64,000 nucleotides of DNA. Origin: Bacteroidota bacterium. Its GTDB lineage: Bacteria; Bacteroidota; Bacteroidia; Chitinophagales; Chitinophagaceae. Location of the stretch: contig JAFDXL010000009.1 of assembly GCA_018267955.1 (NCBI GenBank), positions 248,001 through 312,000 on the forward strand, read 5' to 3'. Shown piece after piece: positions 18,247 through 27,550 of the stretch. The notes beneath the pieces are model-generated. The model had not been told where the DNA came from. It saw only the letters and a program-made list of their open reading frames with translations, and ran no database searches. A program made the translations under genes and the position numbers. Positions within the stretch are counted from its first letter, which is position 1. Every line of letters begins with the position of its first letter.

Positions 18247-19209
18247 TTAATTGGATGATTGATTGTTTGTTCTTGCCTTGTAAGCCTCTGCAGCTTCTCT
18301 TACCCAGGCACCATTATCATGCACCTGTTTATGATGTTGCAGCCTTTGTTTGTTGCAAGGGCCGTTACCATTGATCACCTGTTTGAATTCTTCCCAGTTG
18401 ATCTCACCATGATCGTAACCACCTTTCGCATCATTCCATTTCAGATGGGGATCAGGAACGGTTAGGCCTATTAATTCTGCCTGCGGAACAGTCTTGTCAA
18501 TAAATTTTTGACGTAACTCATCATTGGTATGCCTTTTTATCTTCCAGCGGAAAGCATCTGCAGCATGCGGAGAATCACTATCGTGCGGACCGAACATCAT
18601 TAATGATGGCCACCACCAACGGTTCATAGCATCCTGTGCCATTTCCCTTTGCTCGGCTGTGCCTTTCATCATCTTCGCCATGATCTCATATCCCTGGCGC
18701 TGGTGAAAGCTCTCTTCCTTGCAGATGCGTACCATAGCACGGCTATAAGGTGCGTAGGATGTGCGTTGCAGCGATACCTGGTTTACAATAGCGGCACCAT
18801 CTACCAGCCAGCCAATGGCGCCAATATCGGCCCATGTCAGTGAGGGGTAGTTGAATATATTAGAATATTTGGCCTTGCCCGTATGTAATTGCTCTATCAT
18901 TTCTGTCCTTGTTATGCCAAGGGTTTCAGCTGCGCTATAGAGGTACAAACCATGGCCACCTTCGTCCTGTATCTTGGCGAGCAATATCTGTTTTGCCCGC
19001 AGGCTTGGGGCACGGGTTATCCAGTTGCCTTCCGGCTGCATGCCTATCACTTCTGAGTGTGCATGTTGCGATATCTGCCGGATGAGATGTTTCCGGTAAG
19101 CTTCCGGCATCCAATCGCGGGGCTCTACTGCTTCCCCGGCCTGCACATGTTCTTCAAATTTTGATAACAATGCATGGTCATTTGATATAATGTCCTGAAC
19201 CTGATCCAT
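18247..19209 (-). CDS. paaA: Phenylacetyl-CoA epoxidase catalytic subunit PaaA
   Basis: Protein of 320 residues of the bacterial multicomponent monooxygenase/ferritin-like fold. The two iron-binding helices are visible as K-I-Q-D-E-G-G-H and [10 protein letters not shown]. It converts phenylacetyl-CoA to the ring-1,2-epoxide with O2 and electrons from PaaE. PaaE, PaaG, PaaZ and PaaK are not in this window. The gene follows hppD by 20 bp in a single run of seven minus-strand genes. Confidence 0.96.
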   Translation of the reverse strand: MDQVQDIISNDHALLSKFEEHVQAGEAVEPRDWMPEAYRKHLIRQISQHAHSEVIGMQPEGNWITRAPSLRAKQILLAKIQDEGGHGLYLYSAAETLGITRTEMIEQLHTGKAKYSNIFNYPSLTWADIGAIGWLVDGAAIVNQVSLQRTSYAPYSRAMVRICKEESFHQRQGYEIMAKMMKGTAEQREMAQDAMNRWWWPSLMMFGPHDSDSPHAADAFRWKIKRHTNDELRQKFIDKTVPQAELIGLTVPDPHLKWNDAKGGYDHGEINWEEFKQVINGNGPCNKQRLQHHKQVHDNGAWVREAAEAYKARTNNQSSN

Positions 19210-19229
19210 AATTAATTGTTTTAAATGTT

Positions 19230-20387
19230 TTAAAGTGTGCCGCGTTTTGCTTGCTCTGCTTCGATAGATTCAAACAATGCTTTGAAATTGCCTTTGCCGA
19301 AAGACTTAGCCCCTTTGCGTTGTATGATCTCATAAAAAAGAGTGGGGCGGTCTTCTACCGGCTTGGTAAATATTTGCAGCAGGTAGCCTTCTTCATCCCT
19401 GTCTACCATAATGCCCAGCTCTTTCAATTGACGCAGGTCTTCAGCTATCTCACCTACACGATCTTTTACGGTATCATAATAATTACCCGGCACATGCAGG
19501 AATTCTACGCCACGTTTGCGCATCTCTGATACGGTAAACACAATATCATCTGTAGCCACGGCAATATGCTGGCAACCCGGGCCTTCGTAAAAGTCGAGGT
19601 ATTCTTCTATTTGCGATTTCTTTAAACCGTGTGCAGGTTCGTTGATAGGAAATTTAATACGCCCGTTGCCATTGGTCATTACTTTACTCATCAGGGCAGT
19701 GTATTGGGTAGATATGTCTTTATCATCAAACGTTACCAGGTTGGCAAAGCCCATGATCTTTTCATAGAACTCAGCCCATTTGTTCATCCCACCCAGTTCT
19801 ACATTGCCCACCATGTGGTCCACATATTTCAAACCGGTTGGTGTTGGGTTGTATTCCGATTCCCATGCTACATAACCGGGAAGGAAAATACCGTTGTAGT
19901 TTTTCCTTTCGATGAACAGGTGTACGGTATCGCCATAAGTATGTATACCTGAACGCACGATCTCGCCATGTGCATCTTTGATCACTTCGGGCACCATATA
20001 GGAGATGGCTCCGCGTTTTACTGTTTCATCATAGGCCTTGCGTGCATCATCCACCCAGAGAGCGATGACCTTAATACCGTCCCCGTGGCGATGTATGTGA
20101 TCTGATATCGCATTGGTTGATTTCAAAGGCGTGGTCAATACCAGCTTTATCTTATCCTGCACCAATACATAAGATACCTGGTCGCGGGCGCCCGTTTCCA
20201 ATCCGGCATAGGCCAGCGATTGAAAGCCAAAAGCTGTTTTATAGAAATGTGCAGCCTGCTTGGCATTGCCTACATAAAACTCTACATAGTCGGTACCATT
20301 TATGGGCAAGAAGTCCTGGGCCTTGTCAAATATCTTTTCAAGGCCGTAATTGTAATTGGTATTTTCTTTTAAAGCAGTTGTGGACAT
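19230..20387 (-). CDS. hppD: 4-Hydroxyphenylpyruvate dioxygenase, copy 1
   Basis: Protein of 385 residues with two vicinal-oxygen-chelate (VOC) domains. The Fe ligands sit in Y-V-D-H-M-V-G-N-V (His), C-Q-H-I-A-V-A-T (His) and F-Y-E-I-I-Q-R-K-G (Glu), followed by the conserved [14 protein letters not shown] tail. It turns 4-hydroxyphenylpyruvate into homogentisate in tyrosine breakdown. It follows hmgA by 27 bp and leads into paaA. A paralogue with its own hmgA lies at 47372-48499. Confidence 0.96.
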   Translation of the reverse strand: MSTTALKENTNYNYGLEKIFDKAQDFLPINGTDYVEFYVGNAKQAAHFYKTAFGFQSLAYAGLETGARDQVSYVLVQDKIKLVLTTPLKSTNAISDHIHRHGDGIKVIALWVDDARKAYDETVKRGAISYMVPEVIKDAHGEIVRSGIHTYGDTVHLFIERKNYNGIFLPGYVAWESEYNPTPTGLKYVDHMVGNVELGGMNKWAEFYEKIMGFANLVTFDDKDISTQYTALMSKVMTNGNGRIKFPINEPAHGLKKSQIEEYLDFYEGPGCQHIAVATDDIVFTVSEMRKRGVEFLHVPGNYYDTVKDRVGEIAEDLRQLKELGIMVDRDEEGYLLQIFTKPVEDRPTLFYEIIQRKGAKSFGKGNFKALFESIEAEQAKRGTL

Positions 20388-20414
20388 ATAGTATGTTTTA
20401 GAATTAGTATTTGT

Positions 20415-21578
20415 TTATGCTTCCTGCGGCAGCCACGATTTGTAATAATCTTTCACTTCTATACGCAGCGCCTCATCTGTTATCATCACCGGGCTGAACG
20501 GATCTATCATCACGGCAACCTCTTTTGTTTCCTTTTGGCCTATGCTGCGTTCTATAGCACCGGGATGCGGGCCATGTGGTATGCCGCCGGGGTGCAGTGT
20601 CAGCTGGCCTTTCTGTATGTTATTGCGGCTCATGAAATCGCCATCTACATAATAGAGTATCTCATCAGAATCTATATTGCTGTGATGGTATGGGGCGGGT
20701 ATAGCCTGCGGATGATAATCGTACAGCCTAGGGACAAATGAGCATACCACGAACCCTGCCGCCTCGAAGCTTTGGTGTATGGGTGGCGGCATGTGTATGC
20801 GCCCTGTGAGTGGCTCGAAATTGAAGATGGAGAATGTATAGGGATATAAATATCCATCCCAGCCTACTACATCAAATGGGTGATATAGATACACATAAGG
20901 AAATATCATTCCTTTTTTCTTTATGAGAATGTCAAATTCTCCTTCCTCATCTATTGTTTGCAAATTCTTTGGCCTCTTAATATCCCGTTCACAGAAGGGT
21001 GCGTGTTCCTGCATCTGCCCAAACTCGTTTCGATATCGTTTGGGTGTATATATAGGACTGAATGATTCGACGATTAGCAGCCTGTTCTCTTTGGTTTCAA
21101 ATTCTATCTTATATACCGTACCGCGTGGTATCAATACATAGTCGCCATACTTGAAGGGCAGCTGGCCGAACATGGTATGCAGTGTGCCACTGCCTTTATG
21201 GACAAACAGTAATTCATCTGCATCGGCATTTTTAAAAAAGTAACCCGGTGATTTTGTTGGCGCCGCAAGGCCAATGGTGAGCTGGCTGTTCACAAATAAT
21301 GTCTTCCTGCTTTGTAAATAGTCTTCAGTAGGTTTTATATCAAAGCCGCTAAAGCTCATGGCATTCAGGCTGTTTTCTATGGCTACCTCGGGCTTTACGG
21401 AATAGGGCATGCCTTTTTGCTTTACACAGGTTGGCGGATGAATATGGTAAACAAGAGAGGAAAGGCTGCTGAACCCCTGGGTGCCTACCAGCTCTTCCTG
21501 GTACAATTGATGATCCTCATTACGAAATACTACGTGTCTTTTCTCTGGTATGGTTCCTAATGAATGGTATATTGGCAT
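20415..21578 (-). CDS. hmgA: Homogentisate 1,2-dioxygenase, copy 1
   Basis: Protein of 387 residues, a cupin-fold ring-cleavage enzyme. The Fe-binding region is recognisable: H-P-Q-A-I-P-A-P-Y-H-H-S-N-I-D-S-D-E followed by H-P-G-G-I-P-H-G-P-H-P-G. It opens homogentisate to maleylacetoacetate. It is the first gene of the operon hmgA-hppD-paaABCD-CMD. The 190 bp upstream, shared with the divergent antiporter gene, must hold the promoter; I see no clean TAnnTTTG there. Confidence 0.95.
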   Translation of the reverse strand: MPIYHSLGTIPEKRHVVFRNEDHQLYQEELVGTQGFSSLSSLVYHIHPPTCVKQKGMPYSVKPEVAIENSLNAMSFSGFDIKPTEDYLQSRKTLFVNSQLTIGLAAPTKSPGYFFKNADADELLFVHKGSGTLHTMFGQLPFKYGDYVLIPRGTVYKIEFETKENRLLIVESFSPIYTPKRYRNEFGQMQEHAPFCERDIKRPKNLQTIDEEGEFDILIKKKGMIFPYVYLYHPFDVVGWDGYLYPYTFSIFNFEPLTGRIHMPPPIHQSFEAAGFVVCSFVPRLYDYHPQAIPAPYHHSNIDSDEILYYVDGDFMSRNNIQKGQLTLHPGGIPHGPHPGAIERSIGQKETKEVAVMIDPFSPVMITDEALRIEVKDYYKSWLPQEA

Positions 21579-21770
21579 TATTTGTTAAGTTTTTAGCTCA
21601 ACAAGTCTATTACAATTTGCTGCGCAGGAATATGACCGCCATTATTTTAAAACCTGATATTTCTCAGGAAATGGAATGGTTGTGCGAAGGCCGGTTTTAG
21701 ACCGTTTGTGTATTTCTCATTATTTTAGCCGCAGGACGGGTGCGTTGTTACTAGCATAAGGAAGTTTAGT

Positions 21771-23000
21771 ATGGGATTATATAACCTTTTTGCCATTATT
21801 GTTTTGTTAGCTGCGGTTTTCAGTTATTTCAATCATCGGGTATTGAAATGGCCGCAAACTATTGGCGTAATGGCATTATCCCTGCTGGTATCTATTATTA
21901 TTGTTTTTACAGGTTCATTTTTCCCTTTACTACAGGAATTCGGTAAGAAAGTATCCGCGCTCGACTTCAACACCTTGTTGATGAAAACCATGTTGGGCTT
22001 CCTCCTTTTTGCGGGTGGCTTTCACATTAATGCACAACAGTTAAAGAAGCAGGGTTTATCGATATTCGTACTTTCTACTTTAGGTACCATCCTTTCTACG
22101 TTTATTGTTGGGGGCCTTGCCTATTTAGCTTTTAAGCTATTTCATGCGCCCATACCATTTATATATTGCCTTTTATTTGGCTCTTTGATATCTCCCACTG
22201 ATCCTATTGCGGTATTGGGCATTTTAAAGGAATCGAAAATGCCGTCGTCCCTTGAGCTTAAAATATCAGGCGAATCATTGTTTAATGATGGCGTAGCGGT
22301 GGTAATATTCCTTACATTATTCGAAGTATCGGCAAACGGTATTGACGATTTTTCGTTTTCCAAAACCATTATGCTATTCCTGCAGGAGGCTGTTGGCGGT
22401 GTTGCCTATGGGTTTGCTTTGGGCAGCCTTGGCTACTGGGCATTAAGATCAATAGATAATTATAAGATAGAAGTACAGGTAACTCTTGCATTGGCAATGG
22501 CAGGCTATTATTTTGCTGACCTGATACATGTTTCCGGCCCGCTGGCAATGGTAGTGGCAGGCATTGTAACCGGTAACCAGGGGAAAAAAGCCGCTATGTC
22601 TGATGTGACAAGGGATTATGTATCCAAATTCTGGGAACTGATCGATGAAATACTGAATGCAATCTTGTTCCTGCTGGTAGGTATCGAGATGCTGGTGGTA
22701 AAAATAAATATAGACATATTCATCATTGGCCTGGTAATGATAGCGGTGGTGTTACTGGCAAGGTTTCTTTCCGTTTCGCTACCGGTTGTGTTCCTGAAAC
22801 GTATTACTAATATAGAGCGGAATGCAACTTATATCCTTACATGGGGTGGGCTGCGTGGTGGGCTTTCCATTGCTATGGCATTATCCCTGCCAACCATCTT
22901 TCATCGTGATGAATTTGTGGCAATAACTTATATCGTAGTTGTTTTCTCTATATTAGTACAAGGCCTCACTATAGAGCGGCTCGCAAAAAGGCTTCTTTAA
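21771..23000 (+). CDS. Na+/H+ antiporter, CPA1 (NhaP-like) family
   Basis: Protein of 409 residues with about 12 membrane segments. The CPA1 signatures are clear: F-A-G-G-F-H-I-N near residues 80-87, S-P-T-D-P-I-A-V and [12 protein letters not shown] in the middle, and [11 protein letters not shown] near the C-terminus. No soluble C-terminal domain follows. It exports Na+ (or Li+) in exchange for H+. It is divergent from the aromatic operon. Confidence 0.92.
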   Translation: MGLYNLFAIIVLLAAVFSYFNHRVLKWPQTIGVMALSLLVSIIIVFTGSFFPLLQEFGKKVSALDFNTLLMKTMLGFLLFAGGFHINAQQLKKQGLSIFVLSTLGTILSTFIVGGLAYLAFKLFHAPIPFIYCLLFGSLISPTDPIAVLGILKESKMPSSLELKISGESLFNDGVAVVIFLTLFEVSANGIDDFSFSKTIMLFLQEAVGGVAYGFALGSLGYWALRSIDNYKIEVQVTLALAMAGYYFADLIHVSGPLAMVVAGIVTGNQGKKAAMSDVTRDYVSKFWELIDEILNAILFLLVGIEMLVVKINIDIFIIGLVMIAVVLLARFLSVSLPVVFLKRITNIERNATYILTWGGLRGGLSIAMALSLPTIFHRDEFVAITYIVVVFSILVQGLTIERLAKRLL

Positions 23001-23012
23001 TTAATAAAACCT

Positions 23013-23558
23013 ATGCAGAAGATATTATTGATTGTTTTATCAGTATTCAGTTTCTCATTTACCACACATGCCGGGTCATTAGATGCAGGTAAGATCATCG
23101 AAGGGCTGTCGGGGCAATGGCGAGCCGTGAAATGGGTGAATTTTGAGAACATGAACAAAACTTTTACGGCAGATGAACAAAACGATATACAGTTCGATAG
23201 CCTGAAATGCACCTCTTCAGAATTGACCATCACTGCTGATAGTTTCTATTTTGATAGGGATAAAGCTTGTTATTTTACGACCTGCTCACAACCTTTTTCT
23301 GCCTATAATGTAAAAAGGCTGCTGGTGGTGAACACCGGTGATATACATCAAAAAACGCCCGGTATAGAACTGGCTACAGAGCGGATCAGTAAATACCTGC
23401 TTCGCCTGATGGACCAGGACCTTAATAGCCAGCCATTGATGATCTATACAGCCTGCCCTGTTGCCGATAAAGAAAGAAAGTTGCAGATCATTTATATCAA
23501 CGACCGAAATATCGGTTTATATAACGGCACTGATATCATTGTCCTAAAAAAGAAGTAA
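23013..23558 (+). CDS. Secreted hypothetical protein
   Basis: Protein of 181 residues with a signal peptide ending near residue 19 (T-T-H-A-G). The body (G-L-S-G-Q-W-R-A-V-K-W...S-S-E-L-T-I-T-A-D-S-F-Y-F-D) resembles small lipocalin-like periplasmic proteins, but this is weak. It starts 12 bp after the antiporter, so the two are probably co-transcribed. It ends at a strong terminator hairpin. Confidence 0.75.
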   Translation: MQKILLIVLSVFSFSFTTHAGSLDAGKIIEGLSGQWRAVKWVNFENMNKTFTADEQNDIQFDSLKCTSSELTITADSFYFDRDKACYFTTCSQPFSAYNVKRLLVVNTGDIHQKTPGIELATERISKYLLRLMDQDLNSQPLMIYTACPVADKERKLQIIYINDRNIGLYNGTDIIVLKKK

Positions 23559-23565
23559 AAAAATA

Positions 23566-23592
23566 GTCCCGCTTTTGCGGGACTTGTTATTT
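23566..23592. terminator. Hairpin terminator between convergent genes
   Basis: GTCCCGC, loop TTTT, GCGGGAC, then TTGTTATTT on the plus strand; an A-rich stretch on the left provides the T-run for the opposite strand. It serves the plus-strand secreted protein and the minus-strand VOC gene. Confidence 0.85.
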
Positions 23593-24049
23593 AATCTTCT
23601 ACTGCTTTTTCCAGGTCGGCTATAATTATCTTACCCATTGCCATCATTGCATTCATGGCTTTCTGTGCTTTTGCAGGGTCTTTGTGTTGCAGTAATTCTC
23701 CCAGCCTGTCCGGTATTACCTGCCACGATAGTCCGAACTTATCTTTCAGCCATCCGCAACGGCTTTCTTCACCGCCATCAGCTGTCAGTTTGTTCCAGTA
23801 ATCATCTACTTCATCCTGTGTTTTGCAGCTAATGAAGAACGAGATGGCTTCGTTGAATTTGTACATCGGACCACCGTTGAGCGCATAGAATTCCTGTCCT
23901 TCCAGCTCGAAGGTTGCAGAGAATACCGGCCCATTAGGGCCTGCGCGGTTGATGCTATGCACTTTGGCATTTTTAAATACAGAAGTATAAAAATTGATGG
24001 CTTCTTCTACCTGGCCATCAAACCATAAAAAAGGTGTGATCTTGCTCAT
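23591..24049 (-). CDS. VOC family protein (PhnB/3-demethylubiquinone-methyltransferase-like)
   Basis: Protein of 152 residues with the PhnB-like pattern: I-T-P-F-L-W-F-D-G-Q-V-E-E-A-I-N-F-Y, R-A-G-P-N-G-P-V-F-S-A-T-F-E-L-E-G-Q-E-F, G-G-E-E-S-R-C-G-W-L-K-D and F-G-L-S-W-Q-V. It is a single-domain member whose substrate is not known. No metabolic partner sits next to it. Confidence 0.9.
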   Translation of the reverse strand: MSKITPFLWFDGQVEEAINFYTSVFKNAKVHSINRAGPNGPVFSATFELEGQEFYALNGGPMYKFNEAISFFISCKTQDEVDDYWNKLTADGGEESRCGWLKDKFGLSWQVIPDRLGELLQHKDPAKAQKAMNAMMAMGKIIIADLEKAVED

Positions 24050-24172
24050 ACAGTCAGTGATTTTATAAGGTCAAAACTATTGCTCATTTCGTTAAGTAAG
24101 GTGGTACATCTGCGACATTTAAGAGGTTTGTTACGACATAATTATATACTCTAAGTTAGTATTGTCACACTA

Positions 24173-24180
24173 TAGTTTTG
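24173..24180 (+). promoter_or_regulatory. Putative -7 element (TAGTTTTG)
   Basis: Fits TAnnTTTG and lies about 100 nt ahead of the T9SS gene start at 24283. No convincing -33 box was found. Confidence 0.4.
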
Positions 24181-24282
24181 CCAGACTCATTTGTTTGTCA
24201 CATCTGCCTTCAATGCTTGTATACACGCATGTTTGAGCGATACTTTTATATCAGTATTCATTCTTCACCAAAATTGCACCGT

Positions 24283-25968
24283 ATGAAAAGACACCTATGT
24301 TTATTTTTATTTACTCCGCTTATTTTTTATGCAGGCAGATTGCATGCCCAGGCAGCGTTTAATACCATTGAGTATATCGATGCCAACAAGATAAAGGCTG
24401 CAACCTCTGTGCACGGAGATATGCTCTGGAATCCAGCACTACTTGAATTGTCAGATTGTGAATTCCCGAAAGGTTCTGGAAAGTATGCGGGCGCATTAAC
24501 AGCCACCTGGATGTCTGGCAATGATGCATCTAACAAACTTCATGTTTCCGCACAAACTTACAGGCTTGATGGTAACGATTACTGGCCTGGTCCACTAGCT
24601 GCAAACGGACAACTTAGCTATGCTACCTCACAGATGTGGAACAAGATCTGGAAAATCAATAAGTCTGATATTATTGCTTTCAAAAATTTATCTGCCCATA
24701 CAGTTGCCAATACGCCGCAGGTAATATTGGAATGGCCTGCAAAAGGCAATCCTTATGCTAAGGGATATAACGGTAATACTTTGACTATAACAACTGATAT
24801 GGCCCCCTTTGTTGACGCAAATCACGATGGGACTTATAACCCTATAGACGGAGATTACCCCGACATGCAAGGCGACCAGATGCTTTGGTGGGTTTTTAGT
24901 GACGACGGTCCAAGGCATAACAACCATTCTGCAACAACAGACAGTAGTACTCCGTTGAGAATAGAAGTACAGGCTTGCGCATATACTTATACAAGAGGCA
25001 CATTGCTTGATAATGTTATTTATTATGGTTACACGCTGCGCAACAGATCTATTAATGACTATTCTAACTACCGCCTGGGTTTATATTCTGATATGGACCT
25101 TGGATATGCCTTAGATGATGCTTTAGGTTTTGATTCAAGCTATAGAATGGGAATAGTATACAATGGAAAGAATTATGATGGTAATGGAAGTGGGGGCAAT
25201 GAATACGGATATAGTCCGCCGATTATTGCTATTACGCTGCTTCATACTCCCGGTGATAATAGTTCAGCTTTACAACCTACAGGCAGCTTTATGTATAGCA
25301 ACAATGATTTTTCCGGTTCGGGTAACGCTCAATGCGATACGGAATATAGTAATTATATGCGCTCGAAGTTTAGAGACGGTATGCATTTAAAAAATGACTA
25401 CAGCTTAGGGGCCGGTAGCAACGGAAGAGGTCCGGGGCCTGATGCCAACTATGTATTTTCCGGAGATGTAGCCAATCAACAGCAATGGAGTTGGTGTAAC
25501 GCTAGTAATACTCCGGTAGATGTACGCTTTATATTATCAACCGGAGATTATACATTTAAGGCAGGCACTACAGCCAAGGTAGATTTTGCATTGTTAATTA
25601 CAGACACAAGTAGTAAAAATACCTGCCATGGACTTACATATGATGGTATCAGGCAGTTGGCCGATACTGCATGGAAAAATTACCGCTACAACCTACCTAC
25701 AAGTATTGCAACAACAAATCCAGCCCCTGGTAAATCCCTCCACCTTTATCCTAACCCTGTACAGAACACCCTTTATATAGACGATAATGACGCACCCGGT
25801 GAAGCAGAGGTGTCAGTTTATGACATAACCGGTAATAAGATACTATTACCTGTAACCGCCCAATCTCATGGCGTGGTAGTGAACACACAATCATTAGCGC
25901 CCGGCACCTATCAATTATGGTACAAAACCAAAATAGATAGGAGAGGAGCTTTATTTATAAAGCAATAG
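24283..25968 (+). CDS. Secreted protein with T9SS type A sorting domain
   Basis: Protein of 561 residues from the ATG at 24283, which gives a normal signal peptide (M-K-R-H-L-C-L-F-L-F...A-Q-A). A longer frame opening at 24178 overlaps the promoter and is rejected. The middle contains Asp/Asn-rich segments such as D-A-N-H-D-G-T-Y-N-P-I-D-G-D-Y-P-D that resemble calcium-binding loops. The C-terminal 75 residues (L-Y-P-N-P-V-Q-N-T-L to F-I-K-Q) are a T9SS type A signal. The role at the cell surface is unknown. Confidence 0.9.
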   Translation: MKRHLCLFLFTPLIFYAGRLHAQAAFNTIEYIDANKIKAATSVHGDMLWNPALLELSDCEFPKGSGKYAGALTATWMSGNDASNKLHVSAQTYRLDGNDYWPGPLAANGQLSYATSQMWNKIWKINKSDIIAFKNLSAHTVANTPQVILEWPAKGNPYAKGYNGNTLTITTDMAPFVDANHDGTYNPIDGDYPDMQGDQMLWWVFSDDGPRHNNHSATTDSSTPLRIEVQACAYTYTRGTLLDNVIYYGYTLRNRSINDYSNYRLGLYSDMDLGYALDDALGFDSSYRMGIVYNGKNYDGNGSGGNEYGYSPPIIAITLLHTPGDNSSALQPTGSFMYSNNDFSGSGNAQCDTEYSNYMRSKFRDGMHLKNDYSLGAGSNGRGPGPDANYVFSGDVANQQQWSWCNASNTPVDVRFILSTGDYTFKAGTTAKVDFALLITDTSSKNTCHGLTYDGIRQLADTAWKNYRYNLPTSIATTNPAPGKSLHLYPNPVQNTLYIDDNDAPGEAEVSVYDITGNKILLPVTAQSHGVVVNTQSLAPGTYQLWYKTKIDRRGALFIKQ

Positions 25969-25974
25969 TTATCA

Positions 25975-26012
25975 ATGGATAAACCGCTCAAAGGAGTGGT
26001 TTATCCATATTT
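25975..26012 (+). terminator. Hairpin terminator after the T9SS gene
   Basis: ATGGATAAACC pairs with GGTTTATCCAT (11 bp) just past the stop codon. The T-run is short (ATTTG), so this may be a weak terminator or an mRNA-stabilising hairpin. Confidence 0.55.
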
Positions 26013-26059
26013 GCTTCACGTTTTAACAGAGGGGTATAACAATATTACATATAATTGAT

Positions 26060-26067
26060 TATATTTG
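26060..26067 (+). promoter_or_regulatory. Putative -7 element (TATATTTG)
   Basis: Perfect TAnnTTTG match 24 nt ahead of the next plus-strand start at 26091. Confidence 0.5.
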
Positions 26068-26090
26068 TGTAGGTAATCATTGTAAATACA

Positions 26091-26459
26091 ATGTTTGAAG
26101 CATTAGCCGAATATATAAAAGGCCAGAAACCCTTTGTAGACATCTTCACCAAAGTGGCAGAAAGCGTAACTAACGCTTACGTTGCAGAGGTATATGCGCA
26201 AATAGAGCAAACAGGTATCACACCATCTTTTGAGGAGTTAATGGATAAGGTACGTGCCTTGCATGATGACCTTACCCGCCGCAGTGTATGGATAAGGGAA
26301 GATTACAAGGAAGACCGTGGCCGCCGCTCGCCAAGATTTACAAAAGGTTGCAAGAAGATCATAGATAAATCTACCCAGGATTTCCTGCGCACCGTAAAGC
26401 TGGTACTAAGTACGCGCAATAACAGCTACAGCCATCTAAGCGTACCCGTGGCGCACTAA
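26091..26459 (+). CDS. Hypothetical helical protein
   Basis: Protein of 122 residues, not recognised. It is probably all-alpha and cytoplasmic, with no signal or membrane segment. The second half is very basic (R-R-S-V-W-I-R-E-D-Y-K-E-D-R-G-R-R-S-P-R-F-T-K-G), which could suit nucleic-acid contact. It has its own consensus -7 element and is convergent with the LptF/G-type permease gene. Confidence 0.7.
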   Translation: MFEALAEYIKGQKPFVDIFTKVAESVTNAYVAEVYAQIEQTGITPSFEELMDKVRALHDDLTRRSVWIREDYKEDRGRRSPRFTKGCKKIIDKSTQDFLRTVKLVLSTRNNSYSHLSVPVAH

Positions 26460-26466
26460 TTTCTTT

Positions 26467-27540
26467 CTATTTTATCTGTTTCCGGTACATGTAGTATGCA
26501 ATACCGCCGAATATAATATTAGGTATCCATACGGCCAGCAGTGGGTTTAACCCTGCCTTTGTAGAGAATGTGGTGGAGAATTGCATAGCCATGATGTAGA
26601 GCGCACTGATGATGATACCAATGGCCAGGTGCAGGCCACTGCCACCACGCACCTTTTTACTGGCAATACATACGCCAATAAGTGTTAATATCAATCCGGC
26701 AAAGGGTTCTGAAGACCGGCGGTATTTTTCTACATAATAGAAATTAAGTGATTCCCGTCCGCGAAGTTTTTCCCTGGCTATATAATTATTAAGCTCGGGC
26801 GTGGTAAGCGCTGCTTTCACCTCTTCATCATCTTCCAGGTCGCTGGGTTTAAAAGGGAATTTCATGATCGTATCAGGTATCTGCCGTAACGATTCCTGCA
26901 GCCCGTTATTATGCCTGATTTTTACGGTAAACAGTTTCCATTCATGTTTGATGCTGTCGTAATTAACATGGTCAGCACTGATCTTTTTTTTGAGGTCGGT
27001 ACCTTCAATGGTTTCTGCTGTAAAAAAATAACCGGTATTAGCTACATAATCGTAGTAGAGCATATATACATACAGATCGGGCGATAATCTTAAATGTATA
27101 TTCCTGTCAGACGAGTATATCTTGTTATGTACATAAGTATCCTCAAACCGAAGTCTTTGCTTATTGGCATTGGGCACTATAAAGTGGTTGGACACCAGGG
27201 ATAAAAGGCACAGGAATCCACCACCAATAAGGTAGGGTCGCAGGAACCGCTGAAACGAGACACCTGTTGCCAGCATGGCAATGATCTCTGATTTATACGC
27301 CAGCTTTGATGTAAAGAAGATCGTGGCAATAAAGATGAACAGTGGAAAGAGCAGGGCCGTTATATGCGGGATGAAATTCTTAAAGTATAGCAGTATCTGG
27401 ATGGCCGGCGCTTTATGAGATACAAAATCGTCCACTTTCTCAGAATAGTCTATCACACAGGCTATCACCGCCAGTATCATAATGGCGTAGAAAAATGTAC
27501 CTATAAACTTCTTAACTATATACCAATCCAGTTTTTTCAT
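26467..27540 (-). CDS. LptF/LptG-family permease (YjgP/YjgQ)
   Basis: Protein of 357 residues with three N-terminal membrane segments, a periplasmic domain of about 160 residues, and three C-terminal membrane segments. It begins K-K-L-D-W-Y-I-V-K-K-F-I-G-T-F, typical of Bacteroidota members. It is the inner-membrane part of the LptBFG lipopolysaccharide extractor; its LptF/LptG partner is elsewhere. It follows tgt by 10 bp on the same strand, a frequent arrangement in this phylum. Confidence 0.93.
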   Translation of the reverse strand: MKKLDWYIVKKFIGTFFYAIMILAVIACVIDYSEKVDDFVSHKAPAIQILLYFKNFIPHITALLFPLFIFIATIFFTSKLAYKSEIIAMLATGVSFQRFLRPYLIGGGFLCLLSLVSNHFIVPNANKQRLRFEDTYVHNKIYSSDRNIHLRLSPDLYVYMLYYDYVANTGYFFTAETIEGTDLKKKISADHVNYDSIKHEWKLFTVKIRHNNGLQESLRQIPDTIMKFPFKPSDLEDDEEVKAALTTPELNNYIAREKLRGRESLNFYYVEKYRRSSEPFAGLILTLIGVCIASKKVRGGSGLHLAIGIIISALYIMAMQFSTTFSTKAGLNPLLAVWIPNIIFGGIAYYMYRKQIK

Positions 27541-27550
27541 CCGTGCTGTA

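Noticed and set aside
24178..24282. Earlier start for the T9SS gene
   Set aside because: It would overlap a -7 element and hide the signal peptide that starts at 24283.
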